Shown one piece after another: positions 6,918-14,406 of a DNA stretch of 19,929 nucleotides. Position numbers and translations under genes: made by a program. Numbering within the stretch: the stretch's first letter is position 1; every line of letters starts with the position of its first letter. Under the pieces are notes generated by a model. That model did not search any database. It worked only from the letters and a program-made list of their open reading frames with translations, and was not told where the DNA came from. The DNA comes from Niveispirillum sp. (GTDB taxonomy: Bacteria > Pseudomonadota > Alphaproteobacteria > Azospirillales > Azospirillaceae), in NCBI GenBank assembly GCA_016463045.1, contig JAEMSB010000018.1, positions 1-19,929 of the forward strand. The letters are read 5' to 3'.

Positions 6918-8501
6918 ATGAGCATCGATCTCGTCCCCATCCGCCGCGCCATCATCTCCGTCTCCGACAAGACGGGTCTGATCGATCTGGGCAAGGCGCT
7001 CGCCGCGCGTGGCGTTCACATCCTGTCGACGGGCGGTTCGGCCAAGGCGTTGGCCGATGCCGGGATCGCCGTGACGGAAGTGTCCGATCATACCGGTTTT
7101 CCGGAAATGATGGATGGCCGCGTCAAGACCCTGCACCCCAAGATCCATGGCGGCATCCTGGCCCGCCGTGACTTCCCCACCCATACCGACGCCATGTCCG
7201 CCCACGACATTCCCGGCATCGATCTGGTGGTGGTGAACCTGTACCCGTTCGAGGCGACGGTGGCCAAGGGCGCGGATTTTGAGACCTGCATCGAGAATAT
7301 CGATATCGGTGGTCCGTCCCTGATCCGCGGTGCCGCCAAGAACCATGATTTCGTGGCCGTGGTCACCGACGCCTCGGACTATGCCGAGCTGCTGGGTCAG
7401 TTGGAGGCCAATGACGGGCAGACGACCCTGTCCTTCCGCCGCACCCTGGCGGCCAAGGCCTATGCCCGCACCGGTTCCTATGATGCCGCCATTTCCCGCT
7501 GGTTCGCGGGTCAACTGGGCCAGGAATATCCCCAGCGCCTGACCTTCGGCGGCGAACTGCGTCAGACCCTGCGCTATGGCGAGAACCCGCACCAGTCGGC
7601 GGCCTTCTACACCACCGGCGACAAGCGCCCCGGCATCGCCACCGCGACGCAGCTGCAGGGCAAGGAACTGTCCTACAACAACCTGAACGACACGGATGCG
7701 GCGTTCGAGCTGGTGTCGGAATTCGACCGTCCGGCCATCGCCATTATCAAGCATGCCAATCCCTGTGGCGTGGCCGAGGGCGACAACTTGCTGGATGCCT
7801 ACACCCGTGCTCTGGCCTGTGACCCCGTGTCGGCCTTTGGCGGCATCATCGCCATGAATCGCACCCTGGATGCGGCCACGGCGGAACAGATTGCCAAGCT
7901 GTTCGCCGAAGTGGTGATCGCGCCGGACGCGGACGAGGCGGCGAAGGCCTTCCTGGCCACCAAGAAGAACCTGCGCGTGCTGCTGACCGGTTCCATGCCG
8001 AACCCGGCGGAGGCTGGCCTGTTCGTGAAGAGTGTGTCCGGCGGCTATCTGGTGCAGACCCGTGACAATGGCCGCATTGCGCAGGCTGATCTCAAGGTCG
8101 TCACCAAGCGCGCGCCCAGCGAGGCCGAACTGGCCGACCTGCTGTTTGCCTTCCGCGTGGGCAAGCATGTGAAGTCGAACGCCATCGTCTATGCCAAGGC
8201 AGGTGCCACGGTGGGCATCGGTGCCGGGCAGATGAGCCGCGTGGACAGCAGCCGCATCGCCGCCTGGAAATCCGCCGACGCCGCCAAGGCCGCCGGTCTG
8301 GAAGAGGCGGGAACCAAGGGTTCGGTCGTGGCGTCGGACGCCTTCTTCCCGTTTGCCGATGGCCTGCTGGCCGCCGCCGATGCCGGCGTGACGGCGGTGA
8401 TCCAGCCGGGCGGGTCGATGCGCGATGCAGAGGTAATTGCCGCTGCTGACGAGCGTGGGCTGGCCATGGTCTTCACCGGCATGCGCCATTTCCGGCACTA
8501 A
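6918..8501 (+). CDS. purH: Bifunctional AICAR transformylase / IMP cyclohydrolase
   Basis: A 527-residue enzyme that performs the last two steps of de novo purine synthesis: formyl transfer from 10-formyltetrahydrofolate to AICAR, then ring closure to IMP. The N-terminal MGS-like cyclohydrolase domain starts at RRAIISVSDKTGLIDLG and includes ILSTGGSAKAL and KTLHPKIHGGILARR. The transformylase domain carries the catalytic IIKHANPCGVA (K278, H279), DPVSAFGGIIAMN and the C-terminal PFADGL and AVIQPGGSMRD. Length is normal. ATG 6918 is preceded by AGGATC, and family proteins begin here; the longer frame from 6864 would start inside the upstream terminator hairpin. It is followed by a terminator shared with the convergent gpsA. 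Confidence 0.97.
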   Translation: MSIDLVPIRRAIISVSDKTGLIDLGKALAARGVHILSTGGSAKALADAGIAVTEVSDHTGFPEMMDGRVKTLHPKIHGGILARRDFPTHTDAMSAHDIPGIDLVVVNLYPFEATVAKGADFETCIENIDIGGPSLIRGAAKNHDFVAVVTDASDYAELLGQLEANDGQTTLSFRRTLAAKAYARTGSYDAAISRWFAGQLGQEYPQRLTFGGELRQTLRYGENPHQSAAFYTTGDKRPGIATATQLQGKELSYNNLNDTDAAFELVSEFDRPAIAIIKHANPCGVAEGDNLLDAYTRALACDPVSAFGGIIAMNRTLDAATAEQIAKLFAEVVIAPDADEAAKAFLATKKNLRVLLTGSMPNPAEAGLFVKSVSGGYLVQTRDNGRIAQADLKVVTKRAPSEAELADLLFAFRVGKHVKSNAIVYAKAGATVGIGAGQMSRVDSSRIAAWKSADAAKAAGLEEAGTKGSVVASDAFFPFADGLLAAADAGVTAVIQPGGSMRDAEVIAAADERGLAMVFTGMRHFRH

Positions 8502-8512
8502 GCCGTAGTGGG

Positions 8513-8547
8513 GTGGGGCGGTCCGGTTGGGCCGCCCCGCTTTCCCT
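8513..8547. terminator. Terminator between convergent purH and gpsA
   Basis: Inverted arms GGGGCGGTC (8515-8523) and GGCCGCCCC (8530-8538) pair with one wobble and can be extended outward by two pairs. TTTCCCTTAAA follows on the plus strand. It lies in the 45-bp gap between the two convergent stop codons and probably serves purH; the downstream tract for the minus strand is poorer. Confidence 0.65.
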
Positions 8548-9539
8548 TAAACCGTTTCCGTCTTGAAGGGCCGCGTCATCAGGGCGTCGATGATGGCGTC
8601 CAGGTCGGCGCCATGGTTCAGCAGGGCATCCACGGCCTGACAGAGCGGCATGTCCACGCCCTTTTCCGCCGCCAGCTTCGTGACGGCGCGGGCAGTATAG
8701 ACGCCTTCGGCCACCGATCGCCGCTCGCCCAGCACTTCTTCCAGGCTGCGCCCCTGACCCAGGGCCGCACCCAGTGACATGTTGCGGGATTGCAGGGACG
8801 AACAGGTCAGGGTCAGGTCGCCCAGGCCCGACAGGCCCATCAGGGTTTCGGCCCTGGCACCCAGCCGCGCGCCCAGCCGGGCGATTTCTGCCAGACCGCG
8901 CGTGATCAGGGCGGCGCGCGCATTGTCGCCCAGGTTGCGGCCATGGACGACACCGCAGGCGATGGCCAGCACATTCTTCACGGCCCCGCCTACCTGTGCC
9001 CCTACCAGATCATCCGACAGATAGGGGCGGAAGGTGCGCCCACCCAGGGCCGCCAGCAGGCGACGGCCCAGCGCCTCGTCCCGAATGGCCAGCGTTACGG
9101 CGGTGGGCAGGCCCTTGGCCACCTCTGCCGCGAAGGTGGGGCCGGACAGCACGGCTACGGGCTGGCTGCCCAGCTCGGCCTCCGCTGCCTCGCTCATCAG
9201 GCTGCCGGTGTCGATCTCGATCCCCTTAGCGCAGATGATGACGGGCACGCCCGGCTTCAGGTCCGGCTTCAACGCCCGGCAGGCGGTGCGCAGATGCTGT
9301 GCCGGGGTGACCAGCAGCAGGGCATCGGCATCCGCCGCCTCACGCATGGACGCGGTGGCGCGGATGGCGGGGTCAAGCGGGATGCCCGGCAGGAACAGGC
9401 CGTTCTCATGCCGCGCATTCACGCTTTCGACCACGTCGGTTTCCCGTGCCTGCAACACGACCTCGGCCCCGGCGCGGGCCGCCGCCATGGCCAGCGCCGT
9501 TCCCCAGGCCCCGGCCCCGATCACACCGATGCGCCGCAT
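8547..9539 (-). CDS. gpsA: Glycerol-3-phosphate dehydrogenase [NAD(P)+]
   Basis: A 330-residue cytoplasmic enzyme that reduces dihydroxyacetone phosphate to sn-glycerol 3-phosphate for phospholipid synthesis. The N-terminal Rossmann motif GVIGAGAWGTALA binds the cofactor. VTPAQHLR, CAKGIE (K105), SGPTFAAEVAKGLPTAV and VGGAVKNVLAIACG (catalytic K189) are all family signatures, and GLSGLGDLTLTC follows. Length is normal. ATG 9539 follows AGGGGAC at good spacing; an open frame continues upstream for 44 codons but lacks family residues and runs through the neighbouring terminator. It converges with purH. Confidence 0.97.
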   Translation of the reverse strand: MRRIGVIGAGAWGTALAMAAARAGAEVVLQARETDVVESVNARHENGLFLPGIPLDPAIRATASMREAADADALLLVTPAQHLRTACRALKPDLKPGVPVIICAKGIEIDTGSLMSEAAEAELGSQPVAVLSGPTFAAEVAKGLPTAVTLAIRDEALGRRLLAALGGRTFRPYLSDDLVGAQVGGAVKNVLAIACGVVHGRNLGDNARAALITRGLAEIARLGARLGARAETLMGLSGLGDLTLTCSSLQSRNMSLGAALGQGRSLEEVLGERRSVAEGVYTARAVTKLAAEKGVDMPLCQAVDALLNHGADLDAIIDALMTRPFKTETV

Positions 9540-9610
9540 GGCTTGTCCCCTTTGCTTATCTCTGGCCGGGGCTTGCCGCCCCGTTTGCTGAGAAAGGCTT
9601 AGCGCGCGGG

Positions 9611-9655
9611 ACGCCAAAAATAAACAGGGCCGGGCGGGGTGATCCCCGCCCGGCC
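9611..9655 (-). terminator. Strong intrinsic terminator of the two-repeat secreted protein gene
   Basis: Arms 9628-9639 (GGCCGGGCGGGG) and 9644-9655 form a perfect 12-bp stem with a 4-base loop. Read on the minus strand it is followed by CTGTTTATTTTTGG, so it terminates the gene ending at 9681 and insulates gpsA, which must have its own promoter in 9540-9627. Confidence 0.85.
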
Positions 9656-9680
9656 ACGATTTGTCCATCACTGGATCGGT

Positions 9681-10226
9681 TTACTGCACGGCGGTGGTAC
9701 CGGCAGAAGACGCCTGGATGGAACAGTTGGTGCCGCTCGCCTCGCACTGGATCAGGGCGTCGGCACGGGCCTGTTCCTCGCTATCGCGAACCACCCAGCC
9801 GAAGGCGCCGTCATCCGACATGGCCAGCGCCTTGGCACCGGCGGCCTTTTCATAGTCAGCCACCACCTCGCCGCGCAGGTCGGCGGCGTCGGTGTGGTTA
9901 CGGGCCAGTTCGCCCAGCGTGCTGCCGCCGGCCACGGCCTGACCATCGACGGAGATCACGCGGCAGGTCTCACGCGTCACCTCAGCGCACCGGGCCAGGG
10001 CGGCGATTCGGGCCTCACCGCTGTCAACGCCAGAGGCATAGCCGACGGCGCCGTCATCGGCGATGGCCAGGGCCTTGGAGCCCTGCAGCTTGTCATACAT
10101 GGCGACCGCTTCCTGGCCCACGCCGGACAGGTTCTGCAAGCCCTTGTCGGTCTTGGCGGCATGGGCCAGAACCGGGAAAGCGATGATGGCGGCGGTGGTG
10201 GCCAGAACGAACTTGATCTTCGACAT
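9681..10226 (-). CDS. Small exported protein with two DUF4189-like cysteine repeats
   Basis: A 181-residue protein with a clear signal peptide (cleavage expected after AHA, residue 23), so it is periplasmic or secreted. The mature part consists of two copies of one unit, residues about 36-91 and 118-171. Each has a short helix ending in Y, then KALA..DDGA.G, then a helix with an A.A...C pattern, and a second cysteine 7-8 residues later (C80/C88 and C161/C168), suggesting one disulphide per repeat. The pattern of 'G/A-W/Y strand, Ala-rich helix, Cys, Cys' resembles DUF4189 domains; that assignment is tentative and no function is known. The start has a good ribosome-binding site (GGAGGG). The gene is monocistronic, with its own strong terminator and possibly an EcfG-type promoter. 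Confidence 0.8.
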   Translation of the reverse strand: MSKIKFVLATTAAIIAFPVLAHAAKTDKGLQNLSGVGQEAVAMYDKLQGSKALAIADDGAVGYASGVDSGEARIAALARCAEVTRETCRVISVDGQAVAGGSTLGELARNHTDAADLRGEVVADYEKAAGAKALAMSDDGAFGWVVRDSEEQARADALIQCEASGTNCSIQASSAGTTAVQ

Positions 10227-10280
10227 GATATCCCTCCGATGAATGTCGTGCCGTCCCATCCCGGGCGGCTTCGAGGGAAA

Positions 10281-10305
10281 AACAACGAGGAAAAGCCTTG
10301 GTTCC
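10281..10305 (-). promoter_or_regulatory. Possible EcfG-type (general stress) promoter
   Basis: Read on the minus strand, GGAAC (10305-10301) is followed after 16 bases by TGTT (10284-10281), close to the alphaproteobacterial EcfG consensus GGAAC-N16/17-CGTT with one mismatch. It lies about 55 bp upstream of the start of the two-repeat secreted protein. The match is short and could be chance. Confidence 0.3.
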
Positions 10306-10435
10306 CGCCTTGATGCGGAAGTCACGAAATCACCCCGCTTTCGCCGGATTCCGAAGCACTTGCCACATTGACGCCATGGATTGCCGGCTTTGAACCCTGC
10401 ATTGTGAGCTGAAGTCATAACAACGGGAGGATGCC

Positions 10436-11044
10436 ATGCTGCTCTATGATGACGCGATCGCCCCAACGCCACGCCGCGTGCGCATGTTCCTGGCGGAAAA
10501 GGGGGTGGAAATTCCACGCCAGCTGGTGACCATCGGCAAGGGGGAACATCTGTCGCCCGATTACCGCGCACGGGTGCCCAGTGGCCGGGTTCCGGCCCTA
10601 GAATTGGAGGATGGTACCGTCATTTCCGAAAGCGTCGCCATCTGCCGGTATCTGGAGGAACTTTATCCCGAACCCAACCTGATGGGACGCGATGCCAAGG
10701 AACGCGCCCTGATTGAGATGTGGCAGCGGCGGATGGAATTCGAACTGCTGTTGCCCCTGGCCGGCGTTTTCCGCCACACCCATCCCAAGATGGCTGCCCT
10801 GGAATGTCAGGTGCCCGCCTATGCCGAGGCGCAGAAGCCGCAGGCGGAGAAGCGTCTGGTGCGGCTGGACAAGGATTTGGGGCAGACGGAATTCATCGCG
10901 GGTGACCGTTTCACCATCGCCGACATCACCGCCTATACGACCCTGACCTTCTTTCCGCGTCTTTGCGCGATCACGCTGGAGGCGATGCCCAATATCCAGC
11001 GCTGGCTGGCCAGCATTGCCGACCGCCCCAGTGCCAAGGCCTGA
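10436..11044 (+). CDS. Glutathione S-transferase family protein
   Basis: A 202-residue two-domain GST. The thioredoxin-like domain (1 to about 78) has an N-terminal beta strand MLLYDDA, a VPSGRVPAL cis-proline loop and the glutathione-contacting ISESVAICRYLEELYP. The helical domain includes the conserved N-capping segment FIAGDRFTIADI typical of GSTs. The start is supported by a strong ribosome-binding site (GGGAGGATGCC before ATG). It differs clearly from the other GST in this window, so it is not a recent duplicate. It stands alone: the upstream 209-bp gap separates it from a divergent gene, and a promoter for the next gene lies downstream. The substrate cannot be predicted. Confidence 0.92.
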   Translation: MLLYDDAIAPTPRRVRMFLAEKGVEIPRQLVTIGKGEHLSPDYRARVPSGRVPALELEDGTVISESVAICRYLEELYPEPNLMGRDAKERALIEMWQRRMEFELLLPLAGVFRHTHPKMAALECQVPAYAEAQKPQAEKRLVRLDKDLGQTEFIAGDRFTIADITAYTTLTFFPRLCAITLEAMPNIQRWLASIADRPSAKA

Positions 11045-11120
11045 AGCAATCCTAAGCGGGTATGTCCTCTGTATAGGTCTTTGAAATGAGGCCGTGATTT
11101 GGCAGATGTGAAGGCGTTTC

Positions 11121-11149
11121 TTAACGACTTCCCGCTAGACATTGATAAT
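11121..11149 (+). promoter_or_regulatory. Probable sigma-70-type promoter of the D,D-carboxypeptidase gene
   Basis: TTAACG (11121-11126) and GATAAT (11144-11149) are separated by 17 bp, matching the -35 and -10 consensus at four and five of six positions. The start codon is 60 bp downstream of the -10 box. A 7-bp inverted repeat, TTCCCGC (11129-11135) and GCGGGAA (11166-11172), is centred on the downstream edge of the -10 and could be an operator. Confidence 0.5.
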
Positions 11150-11208
11150 CATCGCCTTTAGCTTGGCGGGAAAGCGAGACATCAGACGGCGTGCAGGGGG
11201 ATTGGGGC

Positions 11209-12453
11209 ATGGGATTCACGACGGTATGGCGGCGTTCCACGGACCGTTCCCGCAAAATGGTGACCGCCGTCGCCCTTGCGGCCCTGGTCAGTATTACCAC
11301 CCCCGTCGCGGCACTCGCCAAATATGCCTCCATCGTCATTGACGCCAAGACGGGGGAGGTGCTGCATGAAGCCAGCGCCGATACCCGTAATTTCCCGGCC
11401 TCCATGACCAAGATGATGACCCTGCATCTGGTCTTCGATGCGCTGGATGCCGGCAAGATCCGCCTGAACCAGCCGCTGGCCGTTTCCCGCCATGCCTCCA
11501 ATATGGAGCCCAGCAAGCTGGGTCTGCAGCCGGGCGACAGCGTGACCACCGAACAATGTATCCAGGCGCTGGTGACCAAGTCGGCCAATGACTGCGCCGT
11601 GGTCCTGGCGGAGGCGCTGGGCGGCAGCGAGGCGAATTTCGCCCGCATGATGACCGACCGCGCGCGCCAGTTGGGCATGACCCGCACCACCTTTCGCAAT
11701 GCCTCGGGCCTTCCCAATGCCGGTCAGCTGTCCACGGCCCGTGATTTCGCGCGGCTGGCGCAGAGCCTGATCTATGATCACGCCAAGTACTACCCGTACT
11801 TCTCCGCGTCTTCCTTCACCTATAAGGGTGCTGTCCATCGCAACCATAACCGGCTGATGAGCCGGTATGACGGCATGGACGGTCTGAAGACCGGTTATAT
11901 CCGGGCGTCCGGCTTCAATCTCGCCGCCTCGGCAGAGCGCAATGGCCGCCGCCTGATCGGCGTTGTGTTCGGGGGCCAGACCGGTACCTGGCGCGACAAC
12001 CATATGGCCGACCTTCTGGACGATGCCTTCACCGGCAAGCGTGGCGCGCCCATGCTGGTGGCCAGCAACCAGTCCAAGCCCACCAAGGGCAAGACCCGCG
12101 CGAAGCCGACGGCGCCGGAGGCTGTGGTGGCCGCCGTGTCCGACAGCATTGTCGGCACCGCCAATGCCGCCCCGGCGGTCGCCAGCGTGCCGGCATCGCG
12201 GGCCAATGGCGGCTGGGCCATCCAGGTCGGGGCCTATAATGACAAGATGCAGAGCCAGCGGGCCGTGAACCAGGCCACGCAGAAGGCGGGTACCCTTCTG
12301 GACAGCGCCACGCCGCACCTGATGGAAGTCTCCACGGCCAAGGGCACCCTGTACCGCGCCCGCCTGACTGGCCTGGATGAAAAGACGGCGCGCCGCGCCT
12401 GTGCGCAACTGTCCAAGGCCGGGCAGAAGTGCCTGACCCTGCCGCCGGCCTGA
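11209..12453 (+). CDS. D-alanyl-D-alanine carboxypeptidase (S11 family PBP) with C-terminal SPOR domain
   Basis: A 414-residue penicillin-binding protein of the DacA/DacD type, which trims the terminal D-Ala from peptidoglycan pentapeptides in the periplasm. After an N-terminal export signal (hydrophobic core about residues 18-35) the three active-site motifs are intact: SMTK (S65, K68), SAN (S125-N127) and KTG (K227-G229). A low-complexity Ala/Pro/Lys linker (about 285-330) leads to a SPOR domain (about 333-412, starting GGWAIQVGAY), which in other proteins binds denuded septal glycan. It may therefore act at the division site. ATG 11209 is preceded by a GGGGGAT ribosome-binding site; GTG 11191 is an upstream alternative. 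A terminator follows. Confidence 0.93.
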   Translation: MGFTTVWRRSTDRSRKMVTAVALAALVSITTPVAALAKYASIVIDAKTGEVLHEASADTRNFPASMTKMMTLHLVFDALDAGKIRLNQPLAVSRHASNMEPSKLGLQPGDSVTTEQCIQALVTKSANDCAVVLAEALGGSEANFARMMTDRARQLGMTRTTFRNASGLPNAGQLSTARDFARLAQSLIYDHAKYYPYFSASSFTYKGAVHRNHNRLMSRYDGMDGLKTGYIRASGFNLAASAERNGRRLIGVVFGGQTGTWRDNHMADLLDDAFTGKRGAPMLVASNQSKPTKGKTRAKPTAPEAVVAAVSDSIVGTANAAPAVASVPASRANGGWAIQVGAYNDKMQSQRAVNQATQKAGTLLDSATPHLMEVSTAKGTLYRARLTGLDEKTARRACAQLSKAGQKCLTLPPA

Positions 12454-12480
12454 TCACGTCCGGCAGCCCCCGATCATCGC

Positions 12481-12519
12481 AACGGCCCGCCCTCAAAAGG
12501 CGGGCCGTTCTGCTTTCTG
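12481..12519 (+). terminator. Intrinsic terminator of the D,D-carboxypeptidase gene
   Basis: Arms AACGGCCCGCC (12481-12491) and GGCGGGCCGTT (12499-12509) make a perfect 11-bp stem with a 7-base loop, followed by CTGCTTTCT. It lies 27 bp after the stop codon. Confidence 0.85.
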
Positions 12520-12539
12520 AGGCCGGAATCGTATACTCG

Positions 12540-12568
12540 TTGACGGCAGCAGGATTTTGCCCTTACTG
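12540..12568 (+). promoter_or_regulatory. Possible promoter of the response-regulator gene
   Basis: TTGACG (12540-12545) is a good -35 element, but the candidate -10 (CTTACT, about 16 bp further on) is weak. The gap sits between the preceding terminator and ATG 12600, so a promoter is expected here. Confidence 0.3.
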
Positions 12569-12599
12569 CATCCCGTTAACCATTTTCATCGGTACGTCC

Positions 12600-13319
12600 A
12601 TGGGCGCGCAGACGATCGCCATTGTTGAGGATGACAGCGACTTACGGGGCATGCTGACCGAGTTCCTGTCCGGTCAGGGCTTTACCATCCTGGCGGCCCC
12701 CGACGGGGCCAGTTTCCGCGCCCAGATGGCGGCAGGCACGCCCGATCTGGTGATCCTGGATATCGGGCTGCCGGATGATCATGGCTACACGATCATGCAA
12801 TGGCTGCGTGAACGCGGCGCCGATTGCCCGCCCATCATCATCGTGACGGGCGCCACCAGCCCGCGGGACCGCAGCGCCGGGCTGGATCTGGGTGCCGATG
12901 ATTATGTCTGCAAGCCGTTCGACCTGGGTGAATTGCTGTCGCGGGTGAAGGCCGTCCTGCGCCGCATGGTCCGGGCGGTTCCACCGCTGCCCGCCGGTGA
13001 TCTGCATATCCGGTTCGGCCCCTGGCTGCTAAAACGGGATGACAGGGTGCTGGTGCATGAACCCGATGGCCGCGTCGTGGACCTGACGGCCATGGAATTC
13101 GATCTTCTGTCGGTCATGGTGCAGCGGCCCAATCAGGTGCTGAGCCGTGATGAGCTGCTGCAACTGGCCCATACGCGCAAGGCGGAACCGTTCGACCGCG
13201 CCATCGATGTGCGTATCACCCGCCTGCGCAAGAAGATCGAGGTCAATCCCAACCATCCCGGCTATATCCGCACCATCCGGGGGACGGGATACATGTTCCA
13301 TCCGGAGGGGGCGGTTTAA
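12600..13319 (+). CDS. OmpR/PhoB-family response regulator (orphan)
   Basis: A 239-residue two-domain transcription regulator. The receiver domain (about 4-120) has the acidic pair D11-D12, phospho-acceptor D54 in VILDIGLPD, T83 and the conserved K105 in VCKPFD, so it looks phosphorylatable. The C-terminal winged helix (about 135-235) ends with the family signature RTIRGTGYMF. ATG 12600 begins right before the first receiver strand; no strong ribosome-binding site is visible. No histidine kinase gene is adjacent on either side, so its partner must be elsewhere. Its stop codon overlaps the stop of the convergent glycosyltransferase-like gene by 4 bp. Confidence 0.93.
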   Translation: MGAQTIAIVEDDSDLRGMLTEFLSGQGFTILAAPDGASFRAQMAAGTPDLVILDIGLPDDHGYTIMQWLRERGADCPPIIIVTGATSPRDRSAGLDLGADDYVCKPFDLGELLSRVKAVLRRMVRAVPPLPAGDLHIRFGPWLLKRDDRVLVHEPDGRVVDLTAMEFDLLSVMVQRPNQVLSRDELLQLAHTRKAEPFDRAIDVRITRLRKKIEVNPNHPGYIRTIRGTGYMFHPEGAV

Positions 13320-13777
13320 CGCCCCACCAAACCCGCCAGTTCCAGCCCGATCACCGCACCCGCCGGCCAGACCCTGACCGCCGGCGCCGGATCGCGGCGG
13401 CGGGCCATTTCCAGCAGGGGGCGCAGTTCGAAACGGAACAGGCTGGGCGCGCCATCCAGCATGATCAGGCGGGGCCGCATGCCAGCGAACAGGGCCAGCA
13501 GAGCTGCCGCCCGCCGTTTCTTCCACGATTGGTTGGCCACATGGCCGTCGGCATCCAGCATCAGGCCCGGCACCTCCGCGCTTTCCTGCGCGCCCGGCAG
13601 CGGCGTCAGTGTCACGCCGGGCGGCGGCGTTATGGTGAGGGGCAGGCCACCCCAGGCCAGCATCACTGCCCCTTCCCGTGTCAGCATTTCCGCCTGGTCC
13701 AGCCGTGCGGACACGTCGCCCGGTCGCATCGGCTGCGCCCGGAACAGGATCGGTTGCGGATATTGGACAAGGGTCAT
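13316..13777 (-). CDS. Truncated glycosyltransferase-like protein (N-terminal half only)
   Basis: A 153-residue protein. Its middle (about 84-125: W-KKRRAAALLALFAG-RPRLIMLD followed by FRFELRPLLEMAR) resembles the N-terminal domain of predicted GT28-like glycosyltransferases of the COG4671 type, where this stretch normally reads as a kinked 'RP..LL.E.FPFGRR..RFEL.PLLE' motif. Here the FPFGRR part is replaced by GAPSL, and the segment that usually continues as a conserved 'RD' loop reads RVWPAGAV. The protein stops where the nucleotide-sugar-binding C-terminal domain should begin. It is thus either a decayed remnant or a half-length paralogue without catalysis. ATG 13777 is chosen by similarity; an upstream GTG at 13819 is possible, and neither has a clear ribosome-binding site. 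Family assignment is from memory of the motif. Confidence 0.6.
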   Translation of the reverse strand: MTLVQYPQPILFRAQPMRPGDVSARLDQAEMLTREGAVMLAWGGLPLTITPPPGVTLTPLPGAQESAEVPGLMLDADGHVANQSWKKRRAAALLALFAGMRPRLIMLDGAPSLFRFELRPLLEMARRRDPAPAVRVWPAGAVIGLELAGLVGR

Positions 13778-13868
13778 GGTGGGGTAGGGCTGGACAGAGG
13801 GGGGCGGTTGCGGCACCACTTATATAACAAGGCGCCCCATCATAAACCGGCGCCACAGGGAGGGAAGA

Positions 13869-14318
13869 TTGATCGCCAGCCTGACCGCGCAGGTCGAGGC
13901 GCTTCGGCGCCTGCCCCTGTTCAAGGATGTGGAGACGGCGCAGCTGAAGCTGCTGGCCTTCACCAGCGAACCCGCCTGCTTTCGTGACGGCGACGCCCTG
14001 TTCCGCCAGGACGAGGCGTCGGACGCCGCCTATGTCATCCTGGAGGGCAGGGTGGATATGGTGATCGACACCCAATCCGGCCCTATCGACCTGGGTACCT
14101 TCACCGGTAGCGGCATCATCGGTGAGGTGTCGATCCTGTGCGACCGGCCACGCATGGCCACGGCCTTTGCTGTCGGCGATGTCGCCACCCTGCGCATCGG
14201 GCGCGATGCCTTTTTCCGGTTGATGGAGGAGTTTCCCCGCATTGCCCTGCCCATGCTGCGCGACGTGGCACGGCGTCTGGAATTCATGACTTTGGAGCTG
14301 AGTCGCGCGAAAGGCTGA
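13869..14318 (+). CDS. Stand-alone cyclic nucleotide-binding domain protein
   Basis: A 149-residue protein that is essentially one CNB domain of the Crp/PKA-regulatory type (about residues 15-135), with no DNA-binding domain after it. The phosphate-binding cassette is recognisable: GEVSILCDRPRMATAFA, with E86 and R95 in the positions that contact the ribose and the cyclic phosphate. It should therefore bind cAMP or cGMP, or act as a protein-interaction module. No ATG exists near the start; TTG 13869 follows an excellent ribosome-binding site (AGGGAGGGAAGA), so a TTG start is proposed. A membrane adenylate cyclase is encoded 1.6 kb downstream on the same strand, suggesting a functional link. 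Confidence 0.85.
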   Translation: MIASLTAQVEALRRLPLFKDVETAQLKLLAFTSEPACFRDGDALFRQDEASDAAYVILEGRVDMVIDTQSGPIDLGTFTGSGIIGEVSILCDRPRMATAFAVGDVATLRIGRDAFFRLMEEFPRIALPMLRDVARRLEFMTLELSRAKG

Positions 14319-14340
14319 GCCGGTTTCGCCAACCGGATGA
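14319..14340 (+). terminator. Weak stem-loop after the CNB gene
   Basis: CCGGTT (14320-14325) and AACCGG (14331-14336) form a 6-bp hairpin with a 5-base loop just after the stop codon. No T tract follows, so termination is doubtful. Confidence 0.3.
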
Positions 14341-14406
14341 CTTCCCACGCCGGCCCGCCCTTTGGCATAAGGGTTGTTGAACCGACCGACCGGGAAAGAA
14401 ACCGCC

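Noticed and set aside
6909..8498. A 529-codon minus-strand open frame opposite purH
   Set aside because: Shadow of purH, with Gly/His/Arg-rich sequence and no domain.
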